From Trinickia sp. Y13 (GTDB lineage: Bacteria > Pseudomonadota > Gammaproteobacteria > Burkholderiales > Burkholderiaceae): 64,000 bases of DNA. Positions 53,429 through 63,320 of the stretch are shown here, piece after piece. The stretch covers positions 186,001-250,000 of the forward strand of contig NZ_JAKWFK010000008.1 in NCBI RefSeq assembly GCF_029522115.1, read 5' to 3'. Positions within the stretch are counted from its first letter, which is position 1. Every line of letters begins with the position of its first letter. The position numbers and the translations under genes were made by a program. The notes beneath the pieces are model-generated. The model saw only the letters and a program-made list of their open reading frames with translations, was not told the DNA's origin and searched no databases.

Positions 53429-53716
53429 GTGACGACGTACAAGGAATTACTAGCAAGAAAACAAGCACTCGATGCAGAAATTGAGCAGGCGCGCAAAGAG
53501 GAAGCGGATGCCGCCCTCGCAACGATTCGCGAGACTATCGCTGCATTCGGATTTACGCCGGACGACGTATTTGGCACGCGCCGGAAAGCGCGGGCCGCGC
53601 AGAATATCGCCCCGCGCTTTCGGCATCCGGAAACCGGCGAAACGTGGGGTGGCCGCGGACCGCGTCCTCGCTGGTTGAAGGGCAAAGACCCCGAACAGTT
53701 TCGGGTGAGCCACTGA
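53429..53716 (+). CDS. H-NS family nucleoid-associated protein
   Basis: 95-residue H-NS/BpH3-like protein. Residues 1-45 form a coiled coil (YKELLARKQALDAEIEQARKEE), and the C-terminal DNA-binding domain has FRHPETGETWGGRGPRPRWL, the AT-hook-like loop of the family. GTG 53429 is chosen because GGAGG precedes it; the upstream extension is not H-NS-like. Such proteins silence AT-rich and foreign DNA. No partner genes adjacent. Confidence 0.9.
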   Translation: MTTYKELLARKQALDAEIEQARKEEADAALATIRETIAAFGFTPDDVFGTRRKARAAQNIAPRFRHPETGETWGGRGPRPRWLKGKDPEQFRVSH

Positions 53717-53792
53717 GCGGTTCGGGCGGCTAACGGCGCCGATGCACAGCGCCGACTCACGAGCGCCCCAGAACGCGGGCTGCGAGTCGGGG

Positions 53793-53808
53793 GCCGTGAG
53801 CCCACGGC
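53793..53808 (+). terminator. Small hairpin after the H-NS-like gene
   Basis: GCCGTG / CACGGC with loop AGCC, 77 bases after the stop. Weak support; no T tract. Confidence 0.3.
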
Positions 53809-53863
53809 GGACGGTAAAACTGCGCGTCCTTTCTCGTAAGTTTTTCCGGCCGCCGACGGCGCC

Positions 53864-54027
53864 TAGTGTCCTCTCCCGTCAGTTCTTTGATAAATGAAAT
53901 GGTCCATTTGGCCGTCAGGCAAGGAGCGAGGAGGTGCCATAGCCGTAGCTATGGCAACGACGAGCGACGCCGCATGGCGGTCAAATGGGCGATTGCATAT
54001 CAAAGGAACTTGCGGGAGAGGGCACTA
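53864..54027. mobile_element. MITE-like element with long terminal inverted repeats
   Basis: The left end TAGTGTCCTCTCCCGTCAGT and the right end (reverse complement) TAGTGCCCTCTCCCGCAAGT are near-identical, and the symmetry continues inward for about 50 bases (CTTTGATA, CCATTTG, CCG in both arms). The centre has the hairpin GCCATAGC-CGTA-GCTATGGC (53937-53956). No transposase. The outer TA at each end is compatible with a TA target duplication. Right end overlaps the hybrid kinase's stop codon. Non-autonomous element, or a large protein-binding palindrome, are the two readings. Confidence 0.65.
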
Positions 54028-57000
54028 ACGCTCGATATCGATCGTCATGGCGATACCGCGAGCGATTTCAATCGCACGCCGGTAGGACGCGTTAAATTGC
54101 GCGCCTAATTGCTCGAAACCGGCGGCATCGCCTTTCGATGCCGCCGCTTCGATTTCTGCGCAAAGCTCGCCGAGCGGCAGTGCGCCGATCGAACGCGAAG
54201 ACGACTTCAACTTATGCGCGACGGATGCGGCTTCGCCAGCGCGGCCGTTCGCCAAGTGCCCGTGCAACTGCTCGGCCAGTTCCGCCGAGCATTCGATGTA
54301 CTCCATCAGCAACGCTTGCACCGTCTCGCGATCGTCGCCGACGATGCTCTTGAGCACGCCTATATCCACAACTGTATCGGCTCGTTCGTCGATAGCGCGA
54401 GCCTCGTCAGCCTCGTCGGGCCCGCTTGCTCGTGGCGCCTCGGCAACCGCCGCAGCCGCATCGTGACCGCCATGGGCGGCAGCGGGCGCCGCGCCGCGCT
54501 CCGGCGCCGCGGCGGCAGGCGAGGTCGGCGCTTGGGCGTCGCGGCGGCGTTCGGCCGTCCATTGGACGAGGGCTTGCTCGAGCAAGTTCAGCTTGAGCGG
54601 CTTCGTCAGGTAATCGTCGATGCCAAGCGCCTTGGCGCGATTGGCTTCGCCGGTGATCGCATTGGCGGTGAGCGCCACCACCGGCACGCGCGCGCGCGCC
54701 TCTTGCGCCTCCTCGGCGCGGATGGCCTGCGCGAGCTCGTAGCCGTCGCGCCGAGGCATGTGCAAATCGGTCAACACGAGCGTATAGGGCTTGGCGCGCC
54801 ACATTTCCAGTGCTTGCTCGCCGTCCACGGCCATATCGGCCGCGTAGCCGAGCAGCGCCAGTTGCCGCGATATCACCCGCCGATTGATCTCGTCGTCTTC
54901 GGCGACGAGCAGCATGACGCCATCGGCGACGCTGTGCGTGCGGGCTTCATCCGCTTGCTCGGCGCCGGCAAGCATATCGCCATGGGCGCGGCCGGCCGCG
55001 AGCGCGACCGCGTCGACGAGCAGCCGACGGCGCAGCGCTTGCGCGCCGAGCGTCACGGTACCGCCCGTTCGCGTCATCAAAGCCAAGCTGCGCGACGCGG
55101 CGATTTGCACGTCGCCGAGCAGCATCGAGGCCGCACGCGACCCGCCAGGCGCGACGGCTTCGACGGTGCAGCGTTCGTCGTGAACGAGCACGCACGACCC
55201 AATCGAGCGTGCATGCGCTTGTCGGGCGTCCTGAAGGTCGGCCGCGATCTCGACCTGCGCGCCTGCGTGGCGCAAGTACTCGGCCGCGTCTTCACAGCGC
55301 CAGTCGGGCGACGCGACGACGATGCACGACAGGCCGGACAGGTCGGCCGTCTGGCGCGGTGTGCCGCCGTCGACCGGCTCGAGCGGCAGCAAAACCGTGA
55401 AGGTCGATCCGCGGCCCGGCTCGCTTTGCACGGACATCTCCCCGCCCATCATCGCGACGAGACGGCGGCAGATCGCAAGTCCGAGGCCGGTGCCGCCGAA
55501 ACGCCGGGTCGTCGACGCCTCGGCTTGGCTGAACGGCTGGAACAATTTTCCAAGGGTGTCGGCCGTCATGCCGATACCGTTGTCGCCGATCTCGAAGCGC
55601 ACTTGCGCAGGCGCGCCTTGCACGAACGTCGCACGCAGCGCCACCTGTCCTTGCACGCCGTGCCGGCCCGCGGAGAACTTGATCGCGTTGCCGACGAGGT
55701 TGTAGAGAATTTCGCGCAGACGCGTGTCGTCGAACATCGCGGTCGGCGGCAGTTGCGTCGAAACGTAGGTGCGCAAGGCGACGCCGCGTGCATCGGCCAC
55801 GGTGACGAGCGAGGTCGACAGCCCATCGACGACTTCTTCGATCGACGTCGGCACTCGATCGATTTGCAGCTTGCCGGCTTCGATCTTCGAGAAATCGAGA
55901 ATGTCGTCGATGATCTTGAGCAGGGCCGAAGCGCAATCGCGAATCGTGCAAACCATTTCCTTCTGATCGGCCGATAGCGACGAGCGCATCAATACCTCGG
56001 TCATGCCCACGACGCCGTTCATCGGCGTGCGAATTTCGTGGCTCATGGTCGCGAGGAACGCGCTTTTCGCACGCGATCCGGCTTCGGCGTCGCTACGCGC
56101 CTGTTCGAGTTGCTCGCCCTTGGCGATTTCTCGATCGTGCGCTGCGGCTAAATTCGAGAGCAACGCCTTCGTGCGGCGTTCCGCCGCGACGATCAGCACG
56201 GTGAGCATGACCGCGGCAGCCAACAACAAGAAGCTGCGTGTGCGCCATGCCGCAAGAAACTCGGCGGTCGAATAGCCGACGACGACGGCGAGCGGATAGC
56301 CCTTCAGCGTGCGATAGCTGATGACAGCGTCGCGGCTGTCGATGAACGAAGCCGTGCGCAAGTTGCCCGACGGCGAACGTTCGAGCGCCTGCCGCAGCGG
56401 ATCGTGTGCGGGCAGGGTCGCGCCGACCGCTTGGTTGCGACCCGAGCGCAACGCGCGAACGATATAGTCCCGCGTGCCGACGACTGCAACGACGCCGTCC
56501 GCGCCGATGCGCAGACCGTTGTATAACTCGGTGAAGTAAGTCGGATCGACCGAGACGACGACGACCCCGAGAAAGCGCCCGTCGAGGGAACTGATGCGTT
56601 GCGATAGTTGCAGCGAAGGCTTGCCGCTCGCGCGGCCGATCACCGGCCGTCCGATCATCAAAGCGTTGCTGGGGTTATTCAAATGAATGCGAAAGTGCTC
56701 TCGATCGGACAAGTCGATCGGCTTGAAGCCGGGGATGGTGGAGGCCCGCAAGTACCCATGCGAATCGATGACGGCCACCTGCACGAACACATCAAGCTTG
56801 AGCAAGCCGGAACTGACGTAGTAAGCGAGCGGAATGGATACGCCGTCGTTTTGCACTTGCCAGGAAACGAGCGCGGCGACTTGTTCCGCTTCGCGCATGA
56901 CGCGCACGGTGTGGGCGGTGAGCGCATCGGCGAGCGCCGTCGCACCGGAGCGCGCGCTGCGCATCTCGGCGTTCGCGTCCCAAATCGTTAGCGCGCCGAG

Positions 57001-57135
57001 CGCGAACCAGAGCGATGCAATCAAGAGCAGCGTCTGCAGTTTCACGCGCGCAAAGCGGCGCTGCATCAACTTGCGCGACGGCGCAAGCGCCGGCACGCAC
57101 GGTGTGTCTTCTTCGGAAACTGGGGGAGCATCCAT
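54025..57135 (-). CDS. Hybrid sensor histidine kinase with receiver and Hpt domains
   Basis: 1036-residue kinase. TM1 about 33-52 and TM2 about 305-325 flank a periplasmic double-Cache-like sensor (VAVIDSHGYLRAST, FRIHLNNPSNALMIGRPVIGR). Then HisKA with the His in MSHEIRTPMNG near 364, HATPase (DNGIGM, GGTGLGLAICRRLV), a degenerate receiver-like segment, a true receiver with Asp in LVLTDLHMPRRDG near 789, and an Hpt domain with His in AHKLKSSSRSIGA near 973. It is a self-contained phosphorelay. ATG 57135 is chosen for the natural N-terminus. The TAG stop lies in the end of the MITE-like element. Confidence 0.9.
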   Translation of the reverse strand: MDAPPVSEEDTPCVPALAPSRKLMQRRFARVKLQTLLLIASLWFALGALTIWDANAEMRSARSGATALADALTAHTVRVMREAEQVAALVSWQVQNDGVSIPLAYYVSSGLLKLDVFVQVAVIDSHGYLRASTIPGFKPIDLSDREHFRIHLNNPSNALMIGRPVIGRASGKPSLQLSQRISSLDGRFLGVVVVSVDPTYFTELYNGLRIGADGVVAVVGTRDYIVRALRSGRNQAVGATLPAHDPLRQALERSPSGNLRTASFIDSRDAVISYRTLKGYPLAVVVGYSTAEFLAAWRTRSFLLLAAAVMLTVLIVAAERRTKALLSNLAAAHDREIAKGEQLEQARSDAEAGSRAKSAFLATMSHEIRTPMNGVVGMTEVLMRSSLSADQKEMVCTIRDCASALLKIIDDILDFSKIEAGKLQIDRVPTSIEEVVDGLSTSLVTVADARGVALRTYVSTQLPPTAMFDDTRLREILYNLVGNAIKFSAGRHGVQGQVALRATFVQGAPAQVRFEIGDNGIGMTADTLGKLFQPFSQAEASTTRRFGGTGLGLAICRRLVAMMGGEMSVQSEPGRGSTFTVLLPLEPVDGGTPRQTADLSGLSCIVVASPDWRCEDAAEYLRHAGAQVEIAADLQDARQAHARSIGSCVLVHDERCTVEAVAPGGSRAASMLLGDVQIAASRSLALMTRTGGTVTLGAQALRRRLLVDAVALAAGRAHGDMLAGAEQADEARTHSVADGVMLLVAEDDEINRRVISRQLALLGYAADMAVDGEQALEMWRAKPYTLVLTDLHMPRRDGYELAQAIRAEEAQEARARVPVVALTANAITGEANRAKALGIDDYLTKPLKLNLLEQALVQWTAERRRDAQAPTSPAAAAPERGAAPAAAHGGHDAAAAVAEAPRASGPDEADEARAIDERADTVVDIGVLKSIVGDDRETVQALLMEYIECSAELAEQLHGHLANGRAGEAASVAHKLKSSSRSIGALPLGELCAEIEAAASKGDAAGFEQLGAQFNASYRRAIEIARGIAMTIDIER

Positions 57136-57445
57136 ATGCGACACTCGCAAAAAACGTGGAAGCCGCAATGACGCCGTCATCGCGCTGATAACCGCTATTA
57201 CGGCGCGCGACGCCGAAACTTCAGACTTGTTTTTGCGAGGGCAGGGAAATCGCCGGGGCGACCAGCGGGAAGGCCCGCGTCCATAGAGCGCAATGAATCC
57301 GGCTCTGCGCGCAGCCGAACCCAATTTAGCGCTTGGATAAGCTAGTCGAAGCTCAAAGGAGATATCGGTTCGCGCGCACGGAGCAAACCGATATACCCAA
57401 ATAAGGGAGCGAAGCGGTTTTCAGTCCCGGGCGGGCGCTTCGCAT
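57136..57445. other. Gap between the hybrid kinase and the OmpR-type regulator
   Basis: About 310 bases with no gene, hairpin or promoter I can support. Confidence 0.5.
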
Positions 57446-58186
57446 TCATGCGTGGCTCGCGCGCGGCTGGCCGCCCGGTTCCGCTTCCTGCGCTGCATCC
57501 GACACCATTTCGAGCCGATAACCATGTCCATAGACCGGCATGAGTCTGACCCCGTGCTCGGGCCTCAACTGCAACTTCGACCGTACGCGCGACATGTGCG
57601 TGTCGAGCGTTCGAGAAATCGCATTTTGCGGCTGCCCCCAAAGTGTGCCGCCGATATATTCGCGCGACAGGACTCGTCCCACATGTTGGAAAAGCAGCAA
57701 CACAAGATCGAATTCGCGACCGGTCAGCTCGATAGGCGCATCGCGCAAGAAGCACGTGCGACCGACCGCATCGATGCGATAGCGGCCCACCTCGATCACG
57801 GTCTGCGTAGCAGCCGCGCCGGGATAGGCCCGGCGGCCGAGCGCATCGATGCGCGCGAGCAACTCGGAGTTTCCGATCGGTTTGACCATGTAATCGTCGG
57901 CGCCAGACGAGAGTGCGGTGACGATGTCCGCTTCGAGCGAGCGGCTCGTCATGAACAGGATAGGAATTCGTTCGGTCAAATTGGCGCGCGCCCAGATCGT
58001 CACCTGGTGCCCCGTGACCCCGGGAACACTCCAATCGAGCAGCAGCAAATCGTAACGCTCGCGTTTTAATCGGCGGATGAGCTGACTGCCATCGCGAAAC
58101 ACGTCGCATTCGTGACCGTTCGAAGTCAAGATCGACTCCATATGTTCCGCGAGAATGTCGTCGTCTTCCAAATAAGCGATCTTCAT
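57446..58186 (-). CDS. OmpR-family response regulator
   Basis: 246-residue DNA-binding response regulator. Receiver residues 1-120 (AYLEDDDILAEHM, phospho-acceptor in LLLLDWSVPGVTG, VKPI with the conserved Lys) and a winged-helix C-terminus (IELTGREFDLVLLLFQHVGRVLSREYI, TLDTHMSRVRSKL, PVYGHGYRLE). It precedes the hybrid kinase on the same strand and diverges from the FecR/CHASE2-kinase operon, so its cognate could be either kinase. Confidence 0.92.
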   Translation of the reverse strand: MKIAYLEDDDILAEHMESILTSNGHECDVFRDGSQLIRRLKRERYDLLLLDWSVPGVTGHQVTIWARANLTERIPILFMTSRSLEADIVTALSSGADDYMVKPIGNSELLARIDALGRRAYPGAAATQTVIEVGRYRIDAVGRTCFLRDAPIELTGREFDLVLLLFQHVGRVLSREYIGGTLWGQPQNAISRTLDTHMSRVRSKLQLRPEHGVRLMPVYGHGYRLEMVSDAAQEAEPGGQPRASHA

Positions 58187-58591
58187 TTCGTACTGGTCTC
58201 GAATGGATGAATGACGTTTGCCTCTGAAGCGAGAAAGATTCGTGCGGCACGCTTTTTCGTTCGAATTGTAGCGTTTTTACCAAAGTGTGGATTGGGGCCG
58301 GCGCAGCGCGAACGGCGATTGACATTTGTTTGCAATCGCTTTTGCTCGCCGCATTTGTCTATCGGCGCGGCCCCATAACGTGTTCGCATGCGGCACTGCG
58401 CTCACGACATGAACGAATTCGATGCAAAGCGACGCGAAATTCGTTAAGCTCGCGGGCTGGCAGCGCATGTCCACCAGCAAGTCCACCATTGCGCAGGGAA
58501 TACTCGAAGAGGCGTCGATTCCGAGGCCGCCTCATGGCTCAGCGCAAGCGCTGTTTCGTAAAAAAACAACGGAGCATTGATAGATACGACG
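58187..58591. other. Divergent regulatory region
   Basis: About 405 bases between the OmpR-type gene and the LysM-FecR gene. It must hold both promoters. One TTGACA (58319-58324) is seen but has no matching -10 at 17 bases. Confidence 0.4.
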
Positions 58592-60052
58592 ATGCACAGC
58601 CGATTAGCCGTCTCTTGCGCAGCCTTGACCGGCGAAACATTCGATATCGACAACGGCGGACGTCTTTCGCGTCGATCGCGTTCGCTCGTGGCGTTGGCCG
58701 GCATAGCGCTTTCCCTGATATTTTCATTGCCCTTGCAAGCGCAGACGATCGATGCGAACAAGACGGCCACTTACGTTACCGCGGCAGGGGATACGCTCTA
58801 TGAAGTCGCGCAGCGCTATTTGAGCGATGTGCGCGGGTGGCGGGAGTTGGCGGGTCTGAATCACGTCAGCGCACCACGGCGGCTGCCTGCCGGCGTGGCG
58901 TTGCGCTTGCCGCTCGCTTTGCTGCGCCGCGATGCAATGCCGGTGAACGTCATTGCAACGAGCGGTCCAGTGACGGTCCGAAGCCGCGGCACGCGGCTTC
59001 GCGTCGCGCTGGCGCCCGCGGTGCCGCTGCTCGTCGGGCGGGTGCTCGGCGAAAACGATGCGGTCAGCACTGGCCCCAACGGCTTTGCAACGCTCGAACT
59101 TGCCGATGGCTCGTATGTAAGTCTTACGCCCAACACCAGCATCGTGCTGTCGATCCTGCGCAAGATGGCGCTGACCGACATCAACGACCGCGTGATCGAA
59201 CTCGAGCAGGGCGAGGTCAGCACCGAGGTGACGCACGCCAAACAGAGCGCAGACCGCTTCGAAATACGCACGCCGTCGATCGTCGCCGGCGTGCGCGGGA
59301 CACACTTTCGCGTCCAGATGTCGCCTTCGATGACGGCAATCGAGGTGCTCGACGGCAAAGTCGCACTCGGTGCGGCCAAAGATGCCGCTCGGCCCGAAGT
59401 GAACCGTCCCGCCAGCGCAGCGCAATTGATCGCGGCGGGTGAGGGCAGCGCCACGCCCCTCGGCGGGGACATCGGCGCGCCTTTGCCGTTGCTGCCCGCA
59501 CCGGCCCTCGTCGATCCCGCGAAGGTGCAAGACGCCAAAGCCGTTTCCTTCGATCTCGAGCCGCAAGCCGGCGCGCAAGCGTATCGCGTGCAGATCGCGC
59601 GTGACGCCGATTTGCTCGACGTGATCCGCGAGACGCGCGTGCAAGCGCCGACGGCCGGGTTCACGGACGTGCCCGACGGCACCTACTTCGTGCGCGTATC
59701 CGCGATCGATCATCATGGCCTGGAAGGGCTGCCCCGCATCTATGCGTTCGAGCGCCGTGAGAACGAGGTCCACGCCACCGCCGCGCCGACCAACGGCTTG
59801 CATGAATACCGGTTCCTTTGGCGAGCCTCGCGCGCCGAAACCGGCGCCGGCACGCGGTTCCGCCTAGTGCTTTCGCACTATCGAGATCTGCGCGACCCCG
59901 TGGTCGACGCAGTGGATTTGACAACCACGTCGCTCGTTGTTTCACGATTGCCGCCCGGCGATTACTACTGGTGCGTGACCGCCGAGCAATACGAACATGG
60001 GCGCTTTTACCAGACGATTGGCCCGGTGCGCGAATTCACACTGGCTCATTGA
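58592..60052 (+). CDS. LysM and FecR domain-containing periplasmic protein
   Basis: About 486 residues. A signal peptide (SRRSRSLVALAGIALSLIFSLPLQAQ, after a long basic N-region) precedes a LysM peptidoglycan-binding domain (YVTAAGDTLYEVAQRYL...LAGLNHV). A FecR domain follows near 120-240 (GRVLGENDAVSTGPNGFATLELADGSYVSLTPN, IVAGVRGTHFRV), then two repeat-like beta domains (VSFDLEPQAGAQAYRVQIARDADL). ATG 58592 is used; TTG 58577 is possible but too near the GGAG. It is followed after 11 bases by a CHASE2 kinase; this FecR-CHASE2 pairing is recurrent in bacteria and suggests one envelope-sensing unit. Confidence 0.85.
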   Translation: MHSRLAVSCAALTGETFDIDNGGRLSRRSRSLVALAGIALSLIFSLPLQAQTIDANKTATYVTAAGDTLYEVAQRYLSDVRGWRELAGLNHVSAPRRLPAGVALRLPLALLRRDAMPVNVIATSGPVTVRSRGTRLRVALAPAVPLLVGRVLGENDAVSTGPNGFATLELADGSYVSLTPNTSIVLSILRKMALTDINDRVIELEQGEVSTEVTHAKQSADRFEIRTPSIVAGVRGTHFRVQMSPSMTAIEVLDGKVALGAAKDAARPEVNRPASAAQLIAAGEGSATPLGGDIGAPLPLLPAPALVDPAKVQDAKAVSFDLEPQAGAQAYRVQIARDADLLDVIRETRVQAPTAGFTDVPDGTYFVRVSAIDHHGLEGLPRIYAFERRENEVHATAAPTNGLHEYRFLWRASRAETGAGTRFRLVLSHYRDLRDPVVDAVDLTTTSLVVSRLPPGDYYWCVTAEQYEHGRFYQTIGPVREFTLAH

Positions 60053-60063
60053 GGAAAGTGAGA

Positions 60064-62502
60064 ATGACGCATGAGCAGACGCTCGCCACGCCGTCCCAGC
60101 ATCGGTCGAAATGGCGGCCGGCGCTCAGCGTTTGGCAACGCTTCGTGTGCGAATGGCTCGTCATCGGCAGCCTTGGAGTTGCGATCGTCTCGGCCTGCGT
60201 CTACGGGCAAATCGCCGCCAACCTCGATCGGCTCCTCTACGATCGGCTGCTGACGTTTCATACGCAACCGCTCGCCCGCGATATCGCGATCGTCAGCATC
60301 AACGACGAAAGCGTGTCGCAGCATGGGCGTTGGCCGTGGCCGCGCGATTTGCAAGCTCGCTTGATCGATGCCGTGGCGCGCGCAGGCGCGGCGGCCATCG
60401 TCTATGACGTGCTGCTGACGGAGCCCGCCACGGGAGACGACGAGCTGGCTCGGGCGCTGCACGCGGCGCCCACTTATTTACCGTTGTTCGTGAATCCGCG
60501 CGGCGGCGCGGAAGTCGTCCGCCCGTTGCCCCGGTTCGCCGCGGCGGCAGCGGCCAGCGGGCATATCGATGTCGAGCCCGATCCGGACGGCATCGTACGC
60601 GGCGTTTCTTTGCAAGAGAGCGCTGGGGGAGCGAGTTGGCCTTACATCGTCGTGCCGTTGTTCAACGACATTCGTAGCGGCAAGATCGGGATCGCAGATG
60701 GGCGTTACCGCACCGATCGCAGCGAATCGATGGCGACGGTCGTCGGGGCTTCCGACGAGGCGTTCGAACGCGCGGGAACACGCATACTCGTTCCGTTCTC
60801 GGCGCGGCTGCCGCAGGAGGATTACTTCTCTGCCGGGCAATTGCTCGCAGGCAACGTCCCTTCCGGCGCATTGCGCGGCAAAGTCGTATTCGTCGGGTTG
60901 ACGGCCTCGGGCCTATACACGCATTTGGCGACGCCCCTATCGGGGCGGTGGGGCCCGACTTCCGATACCTTGCTTCACGCCAATGTGCTCAGCGCGTTGT
61001 TGACGGGGCGCGCGATCCATCAGATGGATTCGACTTGGCTCTTTGCCCTATCGTTGACCGTGCTGGCCATTTTGCTCGCGGGTTTCCTGTTCTTTTCGCC
61101 GTGGCGAACGCTCGTCATGACCTTCGGCTTGGGCGTCGTTTCGATCACGCTCAGCGCCGTCATGCTAGAACGCGGTTATGTCTGGATCTCCCCGACACCG
61201 GCCTTGGTCACATTGCTGATCGTCTATCCGTTGTGGAGCTGGCGCAGGCTGGAAATGACGATGTGGCGCTTGCAACGCGAGCTTCAGCGGCTAGCCGACG
61301 ATGCGGACATTTTGCCCAACCTCTCGGCGCAGCCGCGTGGGGCGCGCGGCGATGCGCTCGAGCGGCATATCGCACTCGTCGAGCAAGCGGCCGATCGCGT
61401 ACGAGATATGAAGCGGTTCGTCTGGGATTGCCTCAATAGCTTGCCCGAGCCGATTCTGATCGCCGATAGCCAAGGTCTCGTGTGCGTCGCGAACAAAGCG
61501 GCGCGTAACTATTTCGCGCGCATGGGCAGCCCCGCGCCCGAGGGTCGCGCACTGATCCACGCCCTTGGGGAACTCACGTTCGTCAAGACGATCGGTCCGG
61601 AGGGTGCTACCGACACCGAGCTTCAAGCGCATTGGCCGGCGGTGCTCGACCCGACCGATATGCGCCGCGTGTGGGCCGTCAAACGCGGTATCGAAGTGCG
61701 CGACCGCATCGGCCGCGACTACCTATTGCGCTATGCCAGGTGCCGCAACGCGCGCGGCGAAGTGTCGGGATACTGGGTGGTCGGCCTAGTGGAAGTGACG
61801 GCGCTTCATACCGCCGAACAAGCGCGGGAAGATGCATTGAGGCTGTTGTCTCACGACATGCGCTCGCCGCACGCATCGGTGCTCGCGTTGATCGAAGAAG
61901 AGATCGCCTCGACGACTTCCGACCGCATGCGCACGCTATTGCAGCACATCGAGCGCTACACGCGGCGCGCGCTGACGTTGGCCGACGATTTCGTGCAACT
62001 GACACGCGCGGAATCGCAAGCCTACGATTTCGAACCCGTGAACCTTGTCGACGTCGCGCTCGATGCGAGCGACGAGATCTGGCCGCAGGCCCGCGCCAAG
62101 CGGATCCGCATCGAGACGCGGTTCGACTCGGAAGCGCACTGGATTCGCGCCGACCGCTCGCTGATGACGCGGGCGATCACGAACCTGCTGAACAACGCCG
62201 TCAAGTACAGCCCGAACGATACGGTCGTTCAGATGAGTTTGGCGCCAGGCGCACCGGGGCGCATCGACTGCCGCATCGCCGATCAAGGCTACGGCATGGC
62301 CGAAGAGGCGCGCGCTCATATGTTCGAGCGCTTCCGCCGCTTCCGGGTGCCGGGCCAGCCGCACTCGCAGGGCGCGGGACTCGGCATGGCGCTCGTCAAG
62401 ACCGTGATCACGCGCCATGAAGGCGAGGTGAAAGTGGAGAGCGAGCTCGGGCGCGGGACGGTCGTCACCGTGTCGGTGCCGCAGTGGGACGGCGAAATTT
62501 GA
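60064..62502 (+). CDS. CHASE2-PAS sensor histidine kinase
   Basis: 812-residue membrane kinase. An N-terminal TM near 25-46, a periplasmic CHASE2 domain to about 310 (IAIVSINDESVSQHGRWPWPR), three close TMs near 318-395, a PAS-like domain near 450-570 (SLPEPILIADSQGLVCVANKAA), a HisKA with His in LLSHDMRSPHASVLA near 597, and a HATPase (ADQGYGMAEEA, GAGLGMALVKTVITRHEG). ATG 60064 follows GAGGAAAG and lies 11 bases after the LysM-FecR gene, so the two form an operon. Confidence 0.92.
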   Translation: MTHEQTLATPSQHRSKWRPALSVWQRFVCEWLVIGSLGVAIVSACVYGQIAANLDRLLYDRLLTFHTQPLARDIAIVSINDESVSQHGRWPWPRDLQARLIDAVARAGAAAIVYDVLLTEPATGDDELARALHAAPTYLPLFVNPRGGAEVVRPLPRFAAAAAASGHIDVEPDPDGIVRGVSLQESAGGASWPYIVVPLFNDIRSGKIGIADGRYRTDRSESMATVVGASDEAFERAGTRILVPFSARLPQEDYFSAGQLLAGNVPSGALRGKVVFVGLTASGLYTHLATPLSGRWGPTSDTLLHANVLSALLTGRAIHQMDSTWLFALSLTVLAILLAGFLFFSPWRTLVMTFGLGVVSITLSAVMLERGYVWISPTPALVTLLIVYPLWSWRRLEMTMWRLQRELQRLADDADILPNLSAQPRGARGDALERHIALVEQAADRVRDMKRFVWDCLNSLPEPILIADSQGLVCVANKAARNYFARMGSPAPEGRALIHALGELTFVKTIGPEGATDTELQAHWPAVLDPTDMRRVWAVKRGIEVRDRIGRDYLLRYARCRNARGEVSGYWVVGLVEVTALHTAEQAREDALRLLSHDMRSPHASVLALIEEEIASTTSDRMRTLLQHIERYTRRALTLADDFVQLTRAESQAYDFEPVNLVDVALDASDEIWPQARAKRIRIETRFDSEAHWIRADRSLMTRAITNLLNNAVKYSPNDTVVQMSLAPGAPGRIDCRIADQGYGMAEEARAHMFERFRRFRVPGQPHSQGAGLGMALVKTVITRHEGEVKVESELGRGTVVTVSVPQWDGEI

Positions 62503-62581
62503 ATGGGGGCCCGCTGTCCGGCGCCGCGGCGCGCCCAGCCGGACCCGTGACGACAATGACTACACAAACATTCGATCGAAC

Positions 62582-63226
62582 ATGAGACCGATATTGCTGC
62601 TGGCGGCTTGCGCGGCCGTGCTGACAGGATGCGCGGGGACGGAGACGGCCGTGCGCGTGCGCGCCGCGCCGGGGTTCAACCCAGGCGAGCACACGTACGC
62701 GTTTGCGGAGAGTCTGCAGGGCGTCGTCGATCCCGACGCAGCGCGCTGGGAAGCTGCCGTCGCTGGGCGGCTCGCGCAGGTCGGGTTTGTCGCCGCGCCG
62801 GCTCCGTCCGCCCACTATCGCGTCGCGCTCTCGCACGACACGCATCCTGCGTCCGTCGCCGTGCTCGATGCACATTGCGCCGAGACGAGCCCGTGCGGCG
62901 CGCCGCCGCCGTTGCGCGCCCCGGGCTTTCCCTGGCCGGGCATGAAGACCTACGCACATTCGCTCACCCTGCGGTTCTTCGATCGCGACGATGGGCGGGA
63001 AGTCTATGCCGTGAGCGCGACCAAGCGCGATCGCGAACCGCGCGCCGCGGTTGCCATCGACGCGCTCGTCGCGAGCGCTTTGGCACGCGTGCCGTTTCAG
63101 CGCGAAACACTTCGCGAGGCCAGCGGCGCCAACGAAAACCGCGCGACCGAATGGAAAGTGACGTTGCGCGAGGGCGATCGCAATGCCGAGCCACGCGTGA
63201 GCGGCGTCTCTCCCATGCCGCGTTGA
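62582..63226 (+). CDS. Lipoprotein of the DUF4136 type
   Basis: 214-residue lipoprotein. Signal peptide MRPILLLAACAAVLTGC with lipobox LTGC, so lipidation at C17 is expected. The mature protein (YAFAESLQGVVDPDAARWEAAVAGRL, VGFVAAPAPSAHYRVALSHD) has the alternating pattern of DUF4136 outer-membrane lipoproteins of unknown function. 79 bases after the CHASE2 kinase and in the same direction; may belong to that envelope-signalling operon. Confidence 0.8.
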   Translation: MRPILLLAACAAVLTGCAGTETAVRVRAAPGFNPGEHTYAFAESLQGVVDPDAARWEAAVAGRLAQVGFVAAPAPSAHYRVALSHDTHPASVAVLDAHCAETSPCGAPPPLRAPGFPWPGMKTYAHSLTLRFFDRDDGREVYAVSATKRDREPRAAVAIDALVASALARVPFQRETLREASGANENRATEWKVTLREGDRNAEPRVSGVSPMPR

Positions 63227-63320
63227 GGCGCTTGCGCGCCACATTGTGCTAGCGCGCACGAAGCTAGCAGCTTTGGCAGGTCCGTAACGCCGTGCCGGCT
63301 GATAGATTCGCGGGCGGACA

